NCBI GenBank assembly: GCA_031253835.1
Contig: JAIRVP010000079.1
Span: 62,001-126,000 of the forward strand
From: Burkholderia sp.
GTDB lineage: Bacteria > Pseudomonadota > Gammaproteobacteria > Burkholderiales > Burkholderiaceae
DNA: 64,000 bases
Reading direction: 5' to 3'
Part shown: positions 17,465-30,343 of the stretch, piece after piece
How positions within the stretch are numbered: position 1 is the first letter of the stretch
Layout of the letters: the number at the start of each line of letters is the position of its first letter
Position numbers and translations under genes: made by a program
The notes under the pieces: model-generated
What the model was told of the DNA's origin: nothing
What the model saw: the letters and a program-made list of their open reading frames with translations, nothing else
Database searches by the model: none

Positions 17465-19927
17465 TTATTGCTTCGCCTTCGCGGCCTTCGCCGTATCCGA
17501 CAGGATCTTCTCGACGCGTTCCACATAGGTCTCGGTACCGAACCGGCGCACCGCCGTCGCGCGCCCGCTCGCGACGAGCCGCTCGCGCAGCGCACCGTCG
17601 CGCTTCAGCGTATCCAGCGCGTTGGCCAGCGCGGTCGCGTCGCCCGGCTCGCAGAGCAGCCCGTTGTCGCCGTCCTCGATGATCTCGACGACGCCGCCCG
17701 CACGGGCCGCGACGACCGGCCGGCGCGCGAGCATCCCTTCGACGATCACGCGCCCGAACGGCTCCGGCGTGATCGACGTATGCGCGACGACGTCGACCGC
17801 CGTCATGCAGGCCGCCACGTCGCGCTGGAACCCGAGGAAATGCACGCGGTCGTCCATCCCGTGCCGCGCGACGTATTCGTGCAGCTGGGCCGCGTATTCG
17901 TCCTCGCCGAACAACGGCGCGCCGACCAGCACCACGTGCATGTCGGGATGCCGTGCGGCGGCTTCCAGCAGCACATGCTGCCCTTTCCAGCGCGCGAGCC
18001 GGCTGAACGAACCGACGAGCCACGCGTTTTCGGGCAACCCGAGGCGCGCGCGCAGCGCGGCCTGGCTGACGCCTTCCAGCGCGTCGAACGGCTCGGCCGA
18101 AATGCCGTTGAATACGACGTCGACGTGCTGCGGCGTGAAGCCCGTCAGCGAACGGAACGCCTGCGCGGATGCGTCGGAGTTCGCGATCACGCGCGTGACG
18201 CCGAGCCGCGCGCAGTACTTGATCGCCAGCAGCTGCTTGCTGCCGAAATGGTCGGTGCTGACGATGTCGCGCAGGTGCCAGACCACCGGCTTGCGCGCGA
18301 GGCGCCCGGCCAGCGCGGCGACCACCATCGCGCGCTGCGTGTTCGCGTAGATCACCTCGGCACGGCGTGCGCGGCGTGCGACATCGCGCACCAGCCGCAC
18401 GAGCTGCTTCACCGCGCCGAGCGATACGCCGCCCTGCTTGCGCACGCCCGCGAGCGCGCCCTGATCGACGACGTCGACGCGCGCGCCGATCTCGTCGAGC
18501 GCCGCGCGGAACGGGCCGTCGTCGAACAGCAGCACGTCGGCGTTCGCGCGCATGTGCTTCATGATCTCGAGCAGCGACAGCTCGGCGCCGCCGAGCACGC
18601 CGCTCTGGTCGAGCACGAGCGTCGCCGGGCCGCGCGCGGCCGGCAACGGCGCGATCGCCGTGCCGCGCTGCGCGGTCGAGCCGGGCAACGCGGCTTCAAC
18701 GTAATCGAGAAAACGCCGCCGGAACGTATCGGCGGAAAACCGCTCCGCGTTCGTGCGGCACGCGGTCGGCGTGAAACGCTGCGGCGCGCGTTCGAAATCG
18801 TCGACGGCCGCGACGATCGCGTGCGGCGTCTGTTCGTCGAAGAACAGCCCGGTCGGGTTCAGGTCCGCTTGCGGGTCGAGCACGGTTTCGAGCGCGCCGC
18901 CCTTGCCGTACGCGATCACCGGCGTGCCGCACGCCTGCGCTTCCACGACCGAGATCCCGAAATCCTCCTCGGCCGCGAACACGAACGCCTTCGCGCGCCG
19001 CATCCGGTCGTGCAGCACCGCGAACGGCTGGTAGCCCATGATCTCGACGTTCGGGCCGGCCTTCGCGCGGATCTTCTGCATCTCGGGGCCGTCGCCGATC
19101 ACGACGAGCTTGCGCTCGGGCGTGCGCGAGAAGGCCTCGACGATCAGGTCGATCTTCTTGTACGGCACCATCCGCGACGCGGTCAGGTAGAAATCGTCCT
19201 TCTCGGCGTTCAGCGAAAACGCGTCGACGTCGACCGGCGGGAAGATCACCGCCGCGTCGCGGTGGTAAACCTTCTTGATGCGCCGCGCGATGAACGCGGA
19301 GTTCGCGACGAAACCGTCCACCGCGTTCGCGGTGCGCGTATCCCAGTTGCGGATGTAGTGCAGGATCATCCGCGCGAGCAGCGATTTCGGCCCGTGCGTG
19401 AGGTTCGACTGTTCCAGGTACTGGTGCTGCAGGTCCCACGCATAGCGGATCGGCGAATGCACGTAGCTGATGTGCACCTGGTCGGGCCCCGTCAGCACGC
19501 CCTTCGCGACCGCGTGGCTGCTCGAGATCACGAGGTCGTACTCGGACACGTCGAGCTGCTCGATCGCGAGCGGCATCAGCGGCAGGTAGCTGCGGTACTT
19601 GGTGCGCGCGAACGGCAGCTTCTGGATGAACGACGTCGTCACCGGCTTGCCGCGCACGAACGCGCGATCGTCGAGGAAATCGACGAGGCTGAACAGGTCG
19701 GCGTCGGGAAAGCACGCGACGATCTGTTCGAGCACGCGCTCGGCGCCGGCATAGGTGACGAGCCAGTCGTGGACGATCGCCACGCGCAGCGCGCGCGACG
19801 GTTGCCGCGCACGGGCGCGCTCGGCCGGCGCGGGCCGGCGCAGTGCGGCGACATCGCCGGCTTCGGCCACGGCGGCATCGGCCGTGGCGAGATTCAATAC
19901 GGCGTGTTCCGCCAGATCGCGATTCAT
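17465..19927 (-). CDS. bceR: Two-domain GT4 glycosyltransferase
   Basis: 820 residues containing two tandem GT-B glycosyltransferase domains. The first (about 46-430) opens VAIVHDWLVTYAGAERVLEQ and has the donor-binding motif EEDFGISVVEAQACGTPVIA. The second (about 440-815) opens with GVLGGAELSLLEIMKHM and has PEPFGRVIVEGMLARRPVVA. It probably adds two sugars during assembly of the cepacian repeat unit on the inner face of the membrane. Its ATG overlaps the bceQ stop (ATGA). The symbol is from cluster order. Confidence 0.88.
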   Translation of the reverse strand: MNRDLAEHAVLNLATADAAVAEAGDVAALRRPAPAERARARQPSRALRVAIVHDWLVTYAGAERVLEQIVACFPDADLFSLVDFLDDRAFVRGKPVTTSFIQKLPFARTKYRSYLPLMPLAIEQLDVSEYDLVISSSHAVAKGVLTGPDQVHISYVHSPIRYAWDLQHQYLEQSNLTHGPKSLLARMILHYIRNWDTRTANAVDGFVANSAFIARRIKKVYHRDAAVIFPPVDVDAFSLNAEKDDFYLTASRMVPYKKIDLIVEAFSRTPERKLVVIGDGPEMQKIRAKAGPNVEIMGYQPFAVLHDRMRRAKAFVFAAEEDFGISVVEAQACGTPVIAYGKGGALETVLDPQADLNPTGLFFDEQTPHAIVAAVDDFERAPQRFTPTACRTNAERFSADTFRRRFLDYVEAALPGSTAQRGTAIAPLPAARGPATLVLDQSGVLGGAELSLLEIMKHMRANADVLLFDDGPFRAALDEIGARVDVVDQGALAGVRKQGGVSLGAVKQLVRLVRDVARRARRAEVIYANTQRAMVVAALAGRLARKPVVWHLRDIVSTDHFGSKQLLAIKYCARLGVTRVIANSDASAQAFRSLTGFTPQHVDVVFNGISAEPFDALEGVSQAALRARLGLPENAWLVGSFSRLARWKGQHVLLEAAARHPDMHVVLVGAPLFGEDEYAAQLHEYVARHGMDDRVHFLGFQRDVAACMTAVDVVAHTSITPEPFGRVIVEGMLARRPVVAARAGGVVEIIEDGDNGLLCEPGDATALANALDTLKRDGALRERLVASGRATAVRRFGTETYVERVEKILSDTAKAAKAKQ

Positions 19928-21390
19928 GCAGTTCTCCTCGCATTGAGACGGACAAACAGGTCACGCACGAGTGCGCGCAATCCCGGCGTCATCGTGAGCG
20001 ACCACGCGACATTCAGCACCAGCACGACCGCGCACATGCCGATCGACTGGACCAGCCCCGGCCATGCCTGCGCCAGGAACAGGCTCGCCAGCAGGAACGC
20101 GAGGTGCGCGAGCATGTCGAGCACGATCGCGCGCATCCGGATCGCCGACAGGTACAGCAGCACGCCGTAGTCGACGAGCGCGCGCGCCGCGACGACCACC
20201 GCCGCGCCGATCAGCCCGAAGTGATGAATGCCGAACCACAGGCCGCCGACGAAGAACGGCATCTCGACGAGCCCGGCGAACGCCGCGCGGGCCGGGTTGA
20301 CCTGCGACTGGATCAGGATCCGCGTCACGCTCGCCTGGCCGACGAGCCACACGCTGACCACCAGCACGCGGCCGACCGGCGCCGAATGCACGGCGAGATC
20401 GGCGCCGACCCACAGCGTGAGGAACGGCGCGAGCGCGAAGATCGCGACGATGCCGACCGGCGTGAACACGCCGTTCAGGAATTCGAGCGACTGGCGCGCG
20501 AGCGTGTCGGCGTGGTCGCGGCCGACCGCCGACAGGCGCGGGAACAGCGTGCGCACGAGCGCGTTCGGCAGCATGTTCAGGCGCGTGACGAGGTTCTGCG
20601 GCACCGTGTAGTAGGTGACGAACTTCGCGCCCATGCCGGCGCCGAGCATCACGCGGTCGAGCGTGTCGGCGATCATGCTCGTCGTGCTCGCGATCAGCAT
20701 CCAGCCGCCGAAGTTGAACAGTCCTTTCGCGGTGCCCCACTGCGGCGGATCGATGCGCCGGATCCCGAGCACCTTGATGCTGGCCTGGCCGAGCATCACC
20801 GCCGCGATCAGGCGCGCGACGACGGCCGCGGCAAGCACCGTCTGCAGGTTCGGCGCGATCCACCATGCGGCGCCGAGCGGCAGCAGCTGGAACAGGAACG
20901 TGCCGATCGTCTGGTTCGTGTTGAACACGCCGAACCGCTCGGCGCCGTTGATCGCGCCGGCGAACACCCACGACACGTTCGCGAGCGGAATCGCGAGCGC
21001 GAGCCACGGCAGCGCGAGATACACCTCGTGCTGCATCGCGGCCGAGACCTTCGTGAAGTACGCGGTGTAGATGAACGCGCCGAAATAGATCAGCAGCCCG
21101 CCGACGATGCCGGTGCCGAGATTCAGCCAGAACGCGCTCCAGAACACGCGTGCGCTTTCATCGGCATTGCCGCTCGCGAGCGCCTTCGAGATGTGGTTCT
21201 GCGCGGCCATGCTCATCCCGAGATCGAGGATCCCGAAATAGCCGATCAGCGTCCACACGAGGCTGATGACGCCATAGCGCTCGACGCCGAGCGCGTGGAT
21301 ATAGGCGGGCACCGTCACCAGCGACACGAAGGTCGGCAGGATCAGCCCGATGAAGTTGATCGAAACGTTCTTGAGTATGCCTTTGTCCAT
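19924..21390 (-). CDS. bceQ: Wzx-type oligosaccharide flippase
   Basis: 488-residue polytopic membrane protein of the MOP (Wzx/MATE) superfamily with about 12-14 hydrophobic segments. It begins MDKGILKNVSINFIGLILPTF. It should flip the undecaprenyl-linked cepacian repeat unit to the periplasm. It is coupled to bceR by a 4-base overlap and lies 43 bases after bceP. Confidence 0.88.
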   Translation of the reverse strand: MDKGILKNVSINFIGLILPTFVSLVTVPAYIHALGVERYGVISLVWTLIGYFGILDLGMSMAAQNHISKALASGNADESARVFWSAFWLNLGTGIVGGLLIYFGAFIYTAYFTKVSAAMQHEVYLALPWLALAIPLANVSWVFAGAINGAERFGVFNTNQTIGTFLFQLLPLGAAWWIAPNLQTVLAAAVVARLIAAVMLGQASIKVLGIRRIDPPQWGTAKGLFNFGGWMLIASTTSMIADTLDRVMLGAGMGAKFVTYYTVPQNLVTRLNMLPNALVRTLFPRLSAVGRDHADTLARQSLEFLNGVFTPVGIVAIFALAPFLTLWVGADLAVHSAPVGRVLVVSVWLVGQASVTRILIQSQVNPARAAFAGLVEMPFFVGGLWFGIHHFGLIGAAVVVAARALVDYGVLLYLSAIRMRAIVLDMLAHLAFLLASLFLAQAWPGLVQSIGMCAVVLVLNVAWSLTMTPGLRALVRDLFVRLNARRTA

Positions 21391-21433
21391 GCTTATGCCT
21401 TGTGTGACGTCGACGACGACGGCGCGCCGCCCG

Positions 21434-23650
21434 TCACGGTTTCCAGCGATACATCAGCACCTTGCCGCGCGCGTCTTCCTCGACGAACACGAGGTATTCG
21501 CCGTTCTCGCGCCGGAATGCGCTGATGCCGAACGGCACGTCGACCCAGCCGGATGCCTTGCCGACCTCGGTGCCCGGGTTCATCACGCCCACTTCCTTGC
21601 CGGTGTCCTTGTCGTACACGTGGATCTTGCCGACCGGTTCCACGGTGAAGATGTAGCGGCCCTCGACCGTGATCCCGATCAGGTCGAAGATCGGCTTCGC
21701 ATCGAGCTTCCACGGCAGCGCCACCTGGTAGCGCACCACCGGCGAGCCCGTCGACCACTTGTCGAAGCGGATCAGCACGCGCCCCACTTCCTTGTTGATG
21801 CCTGGCTGCGGCGGCGCGTCGGCCGTGTAGCCGGTCACGTACAGCGTGTCGGTCTGCGGCTCGTAAATCGAACGGCGCAGCTGCGTGAACGGCTGCGGCA
21901 TCGGGTAGGTCGTGACCTTGTCGTACGAGTAGATCGGGTTGCCGGCCTTGTCGACGCCGCCGTACTGGAAGCGGTGGATGCCGCGCACGTCGCTGGTCCG
22001 CCAGATGTCGCCCTTCGTGTCGACCCACCAGCCCCAGCCGCCCGCCTTCGCCTTGCCGGTCGTGTTGATCTCGGCCTCGTCGGCATCGATCCGGCCGTTG
22101 CCGTTCGCGTCGCGCCACAGCCAGTCGCCGCCCGGCGGCTTGTTCGGCACCTTGTCGACCGGCCGCGCGCGGCCCGCGATCAGGCCCGACGGAATCGCCA
22201 CCTCGCCGTCGCGCTTCGCGTCGAAGCGGTAGATCTTCAGGTGATCGGCATACATGTCGGTCAGGTACAGGAACGTGCGGCCGTCCAGGCGACGCGCGGT
22301 CGGCATGCCCGGCCACTGGTCGGTATGGAACACCGGGTCGTCCGGGTACTTGAAGCGGTTCGACAGGAAGCCGACGTATTTCCAGTCCTGGCCCGGCGGC
22401 TTCGACAGGTCGAGCTCGAAGCGCTTGTTGCCCGTGTACACGCTGTTCGGCCGCGCCGGGTCGAGCCACGCGCCGTCGACGAACAGCAGCCCCTGCACCT
22501 GCCAGCGCGGCTTGCCGTCCGGCGTGTAGCTTTCGAGCACCGCGCCGAGCCCGGCGCCGATCGTGTCGTGGCGCGGCCCGATGCCGTTCATCGACACGTA
22601 GATGTTGCCCGCGCTGTCGACGCCGACGCCCGTCAGCCCGTTGAAGCGCTGCGGCCCCGGCCGCCCCGGCACGGGGCCCGCGAAGATGCCGCCGCGCTCG
22701 CCGAACGTGCCCGACTGCGCATAGCCCTTGCCGCCTTTCGAGAAGATCAGGATCTGCTGGCGCGGCCCGTTGTCCGCGACGAGCACGCGCCCTTTCGCGT
22801 CGACCGCCACGTCCACCGCATCGGTGCCTTCCGGCAGCGCGGGCGCGTCGTCGAGCGTGCGGCCGTCCGCACGCACGTGCACGAGATGCGCGGGCCCGCT
22901 CAGCGTGTCGGTCAGCAGCCACAGCGTGCCGTCACCGGCGAGCGCGATGCGGCCCGGCTCGTGCGCGCTCCACGTCCCCTTCTGCTGCATCGTCTCGGCG
23001 TCGTAGACATCCACGACGTCGCGCGACGGATTCGTCGCGAACAGCGTCTTGTCGTCGGCCGCGAGGCCGCCCACTTCCGCCTTCGCCTCGCCCACTTCCG
23101 AGCGCGCGGGGGCCGGCACCTCGTTCATCATCATGAAGCTCGCGGCCATCCGCGCGCGGCCGGCATCGGCGCGCCCGCCCGGCGCGACCTGCGGCGACGC
23201 GCGAAACGGCGCGGGCTGCTTCATGTCGCCGATCGTGCGCCGCGAGATGCCGAACCACTGCTTGCCCTTGTCCGGCCAGATGCCGGGCGCCTGCAGGTGG
23301 CCGCGCTCGTTGCCGACGCCGATCGCGACATACGCGTACTTGCTGTTCACGGCGATCGCGTTGCCGCCGAGATTGCCCCAGCCGTGCGTGCCGCCGGCGA
23401 AGCCGAGCATCTTCCCGTCCTGGTAGACGCTCGCCTCGGCCCCGCTCTCGTCCCACGGCGCATTCGTATACACCTTGCCTTCAGGCGTCACTGCAATCGC
23501 GCGGATGTCGATCTGCGTCCAGCTGCCGTCGCCATAGCCGAACGTGTTGCCGATCCACGACGTCGTCGCGGGCAACACCGTTTCGGCCGGCGCGGCGCTC
23601 GTCAGCAGCGCCGCGCTTACCGTCATGCCTACCAGAATCAGACGTCGCAA
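21434..23650 (-). CDS. bceP: Secreted beta-propeller-like protein of the cepacian cluster
   Basis: Exported protein of about 738 residues. I favour a TTG start at 23650 because GGAGA lies 6 bases upstream and the product then begins with a clean signal peptide (LRRLILVGMTVSAALLTSAAPA, cut after APA). Repeated short blade-like stretches (AVTPEGKVYTNA, VAVDAKGRVLVADNG, GVDSAGNIYVSMNG) resemble NHL or SMP-30-type propellers. DANGNGRIDADE matches a calcium-binding EF-hand/dockerin loop. Its role in polysaccharide export or processing is unknown to me; the symbol rests on cluster order. First gene of the minus-strand bcePQR unit. Confidence 0.75.
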   Translation of the reverse strand: MRRLILVGMTVSAALLTSAAPAETVLPATTSWIGNTFGYGDGSWTQIDIRAIAVTPEGKVYTNAPWDESGAEASVYQDGKMLGFAGGTHGWGNLGGNAIAVNSKYAYVAIGVGNERGHLQAPGIWPDKGKQWFGISRRTIGDMKQPAPFRASPQVAPGGRADAGRARMAASFMMMNEVPAPARSEVGEAKAEVGGLAADDKTLFATNPSRDVVDVYDAETMQQKGTWSAHEPGRIALAGDGTLWLLTDTLSGPAHLVHVRADGRTLDDAPALPEGTDAVDVAVDAKGRVLVADNGPRQQILIFSKGGKGYAQSGTFGERGGIFAGPVPGRPGPQRFNGLTGVGVDSAGNIYVSMNGIGPRHDTIGAGLGAVLESYTPDGKPRWQVQGLLFVDGAWLDPARPNSVYTGNKRFELDLSKPPGQDWKYVGFLSNRFKYPDDPVFHTDQWPGMPTARRLDGRTFLYLTDMYADHLKIYRFDAKRDGEVAIPSGLIAGRARPVDKVPNKPPGGDWLWRDANGNGRIDADEAEINTTGKAKAGGWGWWVDTKGDIWRTSDVRGIHRFQYGGVDKAGNPIYSYDKVTTYPMPQPFTQLRRSIYEPQTDTLYVTGYTADAPPQPGINKEVGRVLIRFDKWSTGSPVVRYQVALPWKLDAKPIFDLIGITVEGRYIFTVEPVGKIHVYDKDTGKEVGVMNPGTEVGKASGWVDVPFGISAFRRENGEYLVFVEEDARGKVLMYRWKP

Positions 23651-24118
23651 TGCGCTTCTCCAGACTTGATGCAACAGCGACCGGCGTCGCCACGGACTGC
23701 CGCCGGCGCACCCTGTCGCTAAATGGGTTTCAAACGTCGCGATGCAGGTTACAAGCAAAAATAATCACAAGAAATTTGGAAATATTTGGGGATGTTTCTG
23801 CCTGAAATATCGAACCGGAACAGGCAGTAAATCGCTTCCGAAAACGGCAATAACGACCGCCTTTCGCTCGCCATCGCGTAGAAAATGCCGCTCCGCACCG
23901 CCCGTCGCGGCTGCCCGGGCGTGAACCTTTCATCCCGCGACCGGAATAATCGGCATTTGAATGTTTTCCGTCAGATAAATGGCGTGCGTTTTTTTGCCGA
24001 TTTCTTTTCCCTAGAATCGATTTCGACTCGATATTTCATTTAAAGGCATGCATTACGTTCACGCATCGGATGTGCGACACGCCGCGGCCCCCGCCGCGCG
24101 TCGCGAAGGAGCGGCGCG
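23651..24118. promoter_or_regulatory. Divergent control region between bceP and bceO
   Basis: 468 bases without a gene, much of it AT-rich, between two diverging transcription units. On the plus strand TAGAAT at 24012-24017 is a plausible -10 box, about 95 bases before bceO. The minus-strand promoter for bcePQR must also lie here; no operator is recognised. Confidence 0.5.
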
Positions 24119-27217
<3,099 letters not shown>

Positions 27218-27261
27218 CCCGGGCGACGCCGCGCACATGCGATGGCGTACGCGGAAACGAC

Positions 27262-27291
27262 AACGGGCCGCTCTTTCGAGCGGCCCGTTTC
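27262..27291. terminator. Bidirectional terminator between bceM and metZ
   Basis: Stem AACGGGCCGCTC / GAGCGGCCCGTT with a TTTC loop, followed by TCATTT on the plus strand and a shorter T content on the minus strand. It separates two convergent operons. Confidence 0.8.
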
Positions 27292-27321
27292 ATTTGCCGG
27301 CCCGGAAACCGGCGGCGCAGC

Positions 27322-28512
27322 TCAGCCTTCGAGACCGCGCGCGAGATCGGCGCGAACGTCGGCGGCGTGCTCGAGGCCGACCGCCAGGCGGATCAGCCCT
27401 TCGGTGATCCCGGCGGCCGCACGCGCTTCCGGCGTGATGCGGCCGTGCGTCGTGGTGGCCGGATGCGTGATCGTCGTGCGCGTGTCGCCGAGGTTGCCGG
27501 TGATCGACACCAGCTTCGTGCCGTCGATCACGCGCCATGCGTTCGCGCGCTGCTGCTCGGGCGTGTCGCCCTTCAGCTCGAACGACACGATCGCGCCGCC
27601 CGCCTTCTGCTGGCGCTTCGCGAGTTCATGCTGCGGATGCGATTCGAGGCCCGGGTAGAACACGCGCGCGACGGCCGGATGCGAATCGAGCCAGCGCGCG
27701 ATTTCCAGCGCGTTCGCCGATTGCTTCTCGACGCGCAGCGACAGCGTCTCCATCCCCTTCAGCAGCACCCACGCGTTGAAGGCCGACAGCGTCGGGCCCG
27801 CGCTGCGCACGAACGGGAACACCTTGCCCATGATGAATTCCTTCGAGCCGACCAGCGCGCCGCCGAGCACGCGGCCCTGCCCGTCGAGGAATTTCGTCGC
27901 CGAGTGCATCACGACGTCCGCGCCGAGCTTCAGCGGCTGCTGCAGCACCGGGCTGCAGAAACAGTTGTCGACGACGAACAGCGCGTTCGCGGCCTTCGCG
28001 ATCTTGCCGATCGCCTCGATATCGGCGAGTTCGGTCAGCGGGTTCGACGGCGTCTCGAGGAAGAACATCTTCGTTTCCGGCCGCACGGCTTCCTGCCATG
28101 CGTTCAGGTCGGTCGGATCGACGAAGGTCGTCGTGATCCCGAACTTGCTGAAGATCTGCGAGAACATCCCGAGCGTCGAGCCGAACAGGCTGCGCGAGCT
28201 GACGAGGTGGTCGCCGGCCTGCAGCGCGGACATCACGACCGACATGATCGCGGCCATCCCCGACGCCGTCGCGATGCACGCCTCGCCGCCCTCGAGCGCC
28301 GCGAGACGCTCCTGGAACATGGTGACGGTCGGGTTCGTGAAGCGCGAATAGGTGAAGTAGTCTTCCGAGTTCGCGAAGCGCTCGGCCGCGTCGGCCGCGC
28401 TCGAGAAGCAGAAGCTCGACGTGAGGAACAGCGCTTCCGAGTGCTCGTTGAAGTCGCTGCGCAGCGTGCCTGCGCGCACGGCAAGCGTGTCGAAGTTGAG
28501 GGAGTCGTCCAT
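27322..28512 (-). CDS. metZ: O-succinylhomoserine sulfhydrylase
   Basis: PLP enzyme making homocysteine directly from O-succinylhomoserine and sulfide. The 396-residue protein belongs to the Cys/Met metabolism family: FTYSRFTNPTVTMFQERLAALE, and the PLP lysine in HSATKFLDGQGRVLGG. The start MDDSLNFDTLAVRAG matches the family; the frame extends upstream but that part is leader. It follows purF after 247 bases containing a terminator hairpin, so it likely has its own promoter or is attenuated. Confidence 0.93.
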   Translation of the reverse strand: MDDSLNFDTLAVRAGTLRSDFNEHSEALFLTSSFCFSSAADAAERFANSEDYFTYSRFTNPTVTMFQERLAALEGGEACIATASGMAAIMSVVMSALQAGDHLVSSRSLFGSTLGMFSQIFSKFGITTTFVDPTDLNAWQEAVRPETKMFFLETPSNPLTELADIEAIGKIAKAANALFVVDNCFCSPVLQQPLKLGADVVMHSATKFLDGQGRVLGGALVGSKEFIMGKVFPFVRSAGPTLSAFNAWVLLKGMETLSLRVEKQSANALEIARWLDSHPAVARVFYPGLESHPQHELAKRQQKAGGAIVSFELKGDTPEQQRANAWRVIDGTKLVSITGNLGDTRTTITHPATTTHGRITPEARAAAGITEGLIRLAVGLEHAADVRADLARGLEG

Positions 28513-28572
28513 GTTCCGTTTTCCGTATCCGATGGCCGCGCGCATCGCGCAGGCCAGATCAAAACCAGGCCC

Positions 28573-28657
28573 AAAAACAAAAAGCCCGCTATGCGTCTGC
28601 ATCAGCGGGCTTCGGTGCGGTACGACAGCGATCGACTCGGGCCGGCTGTCGCCGGCC
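28573..28657 (-). promoter_or_regulatory. purF-metZ intergenic hairpins including an intrinsic terminator
   Basis: On the minus strand, hairpin 1 is GGCCGGC-GACA-GCCGGCC (28640-28657). Its loop and 3' arm can instead pair with GCTGTCG (28623-28629). Hairpin 2 (28583-28611) is AGCCCGCT plus an inner GATGC/GCAT part, followed by TTTTTG: an intrinsic terminator only about 70 bases before metZ. This may end the purF transcript or act as an attenuator for metZ. I did not recognise a known SAM riboswitch. Confidence 0.65.
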
Positions 28658-28759
28658 TTCGCTTTAGCTGTTTTGGGAAGTCGCCCCGCGTCCGCAAGCT
28701 GATATCAAATCGACGCAAGGCCACATCCTATCACGCTTCGCCGGAAGCGTGCGCCGGTG

Positions 28760-30292
28760 TCACTCGACCGACAGTTGCAGGTTCATCTGCGAACGCTCGG
28801 TGTCGCCGGCCGTGTCGCGATCGGCCTGCGACGCCGGTGCGAGACGCGCGCGCTCGATCGCATCGAGATACTCGGGCGTCACGTCGCCGGTGATGTAGTT
28901 GCCGTCGAAGCACGATGCCTCGAAGCGCTCGAGCTTCGGGTTGATGTCGCGCACCGCGCGGCGCAGGTCGTCGACGTCCTGGTAGATCAGGTGGTCGGCG
29001 CCGATCATCTTCGCGACTTCTTCGTCGGTGCGGCCGTGTGCGACGAGCTCGCCGCGCGTCGGCATGTCGATGCCGTACACGTTCGGGAACTTCACGGGCG
29101 GCGCGGCCGACGCGAAGATCACCGACTTCGCGCCCGCATCGCGCGCCATCTGCACGATTTCATGCGAGGTCGTGCCGCGCACGATCGAGTCGTCGACGAT
29201 CAGCACGTTCTTGTCCTTGAACTCGATGCTCATCGCGTTGAGCTTCTGGCGCACCGACTTCTTGCGCACGGCCTGCCCCGGCATGATGAACGTACGGCCG
29301 ACGTAACGGTTCTTGAAGAAACCCTCGCGATACTCGACGCCGAGCTTCGCGGCGACCTGCATCGCAGCCGGGCGCGACGAATCGGGAATCGGCATCACGA
29401 CGTCGATCGGCACGTTCGGCAGCTCGCGCTTGATCTTCTCGGCGAGGTAGTCGCCCATGCGCAGGCGCACGTTGTAGACGGGCACGCCGTCGAGGCACGA
29501 ATCCGGACGCGCGAGGTACACGTATTCGAACATGCACGGATTCAGCGTCGGCTGCTCCGCGCACTGCTGGCTGTGGAAGTTGCCGGCCGGATCGATGAAG
29601 ATCGCTTCACCCGGCTGCACGTCGCGCACGAATTCGAAGCCGATGCCTTCGACGGCCACCGATTCCGACGCGACCATCCACTCGGTGCCGTGCTCCGTTT
29701 CGAGCTTGCCGATGCACAGCGGGCGGATGCCGAACGGATCGCGGAACGCGAGCAGGCCGTAGCCGGCGATCAGCGACACGATCGCATACGAACCCTGCAG
29801 GCGGCGATGCACGCCCGAGACCGCCTTGAACACCGACGCCGGATCGAGCTCGAGGCCGGTGGTCGACAGTTGCAGCTCGTGCGCGAACACGTTGAGCAGC
29901 ACTTCGCTGTCGGAATTGGTGTTGATGTGCCGGCGGTCGATCCGGAACATCTCGTCCTTCAGTTGCTGCCAGTTCGTCAGGTTGCCGTTGTGCGCGAGGA
30001 TGATCCCGAACGGCGCGTTCACGTAGAACGGCTGTGCTTCGGCTTCGCTCGACGCCGAACCGGCCGTCGGGTAGCGCACCTGGCCGATGCCGTAGGTACC
30101 GGGCAGGCTGCGCATGTTGCGCGTGCGGAACACGTCGCGCACCATGCCGTTCGCCTTGTACATGTGGAAATTGCTGCCGTCCGCCGTCGCGATGCCCGCC
30201 GCGTCCTGACCGCGATGCTGCAGCAGCAGCAGGCTGTCATAGATCAGCTGATTGACCGGGGATTGGGAGATAACACCTACGATGCCGCACAT
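28760..30292 (-). CDS. purF: Amidophosphoribosyltransferase
   Basis: First step of purine synthesis: PRPP plus glutamine to phosphoribosylamine. The start MCGIVGVISQSPVNQLIYD exposes the catalytic Cys2 after Met removal. The PRPP site VLIVDDSIVRGTTS is at about residues 365-378. The 510 residues are normal. It lies 51 bases after cvpA in the classic cvpA-purF order. Confidence 0.97.
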   Translation of the reverse strand: MCGIVGVISQSPVNQLIYDSLLLLQHRGQDAAGIATADGSNFHMYKANGMVRDVFRTRNMRSLPGTYGIGQVRYPTAGSASSEAEAQPFYVNAPFGIILAHNGNLTNWQQLKDEMFRIDRRHINTNSDSEVLLNVFAHELQLSTTGLELDPASVFKAVSGVHRRLQGSYAIVSLIAGYGLLAFRDPFGIRPLCIGKLETEHGTEWMVASESVAVEGIGFEFVRDVQPGEAIFIDPAGNFHSQQCAEQPTLNPCMFEYVYLARPDSCLDGVPVYNVRLRMGDYLAEKIKRELPNVPIDVVMPIPDSSRPAAMQVAAKLGVEYREGFFKNRYVGRTFIMPGQAVRKKSVRQKLNAMSIEFKDKNVLIVDDSIVRGTTSHEIVQMARDAGAKSVIFASAAPPVKFPNVYGIDMPTRGELVAHGRTDEEVAKMIGADHLIYQDVDDLRRAVRDINPKLERFEASCFDGNYITGDVTPEYLDAIERARLAPASQADRDTAGDTERSQMNLQLSVE

Positions 30293-30343
30293 GGCATGTC
30301 CTTCAAGATGACAAAATCGGTTCCGTCCTGCCCGGCCGCGCCG

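Noticed and set aside
17294-20170. 958-codon plus-strand open frame opposite bceR
   Set aside because: Mirror of the glycosyltransferase gene; arginine-rich throughout and without a start signal.
21350-23722. 790-codon plus-strand open frame opposite bceP
   Set aside because: Antisense shadow; the minus-strand product has a signal peptide and repeated propeller-like blocks.
28573-28760. SAM riboswitch upstream of metZ
   Set aside because: I compared the leader with what I remember of SAM-I and SAM-II consensus elements and could not match the core; only a structured leader is claimed.
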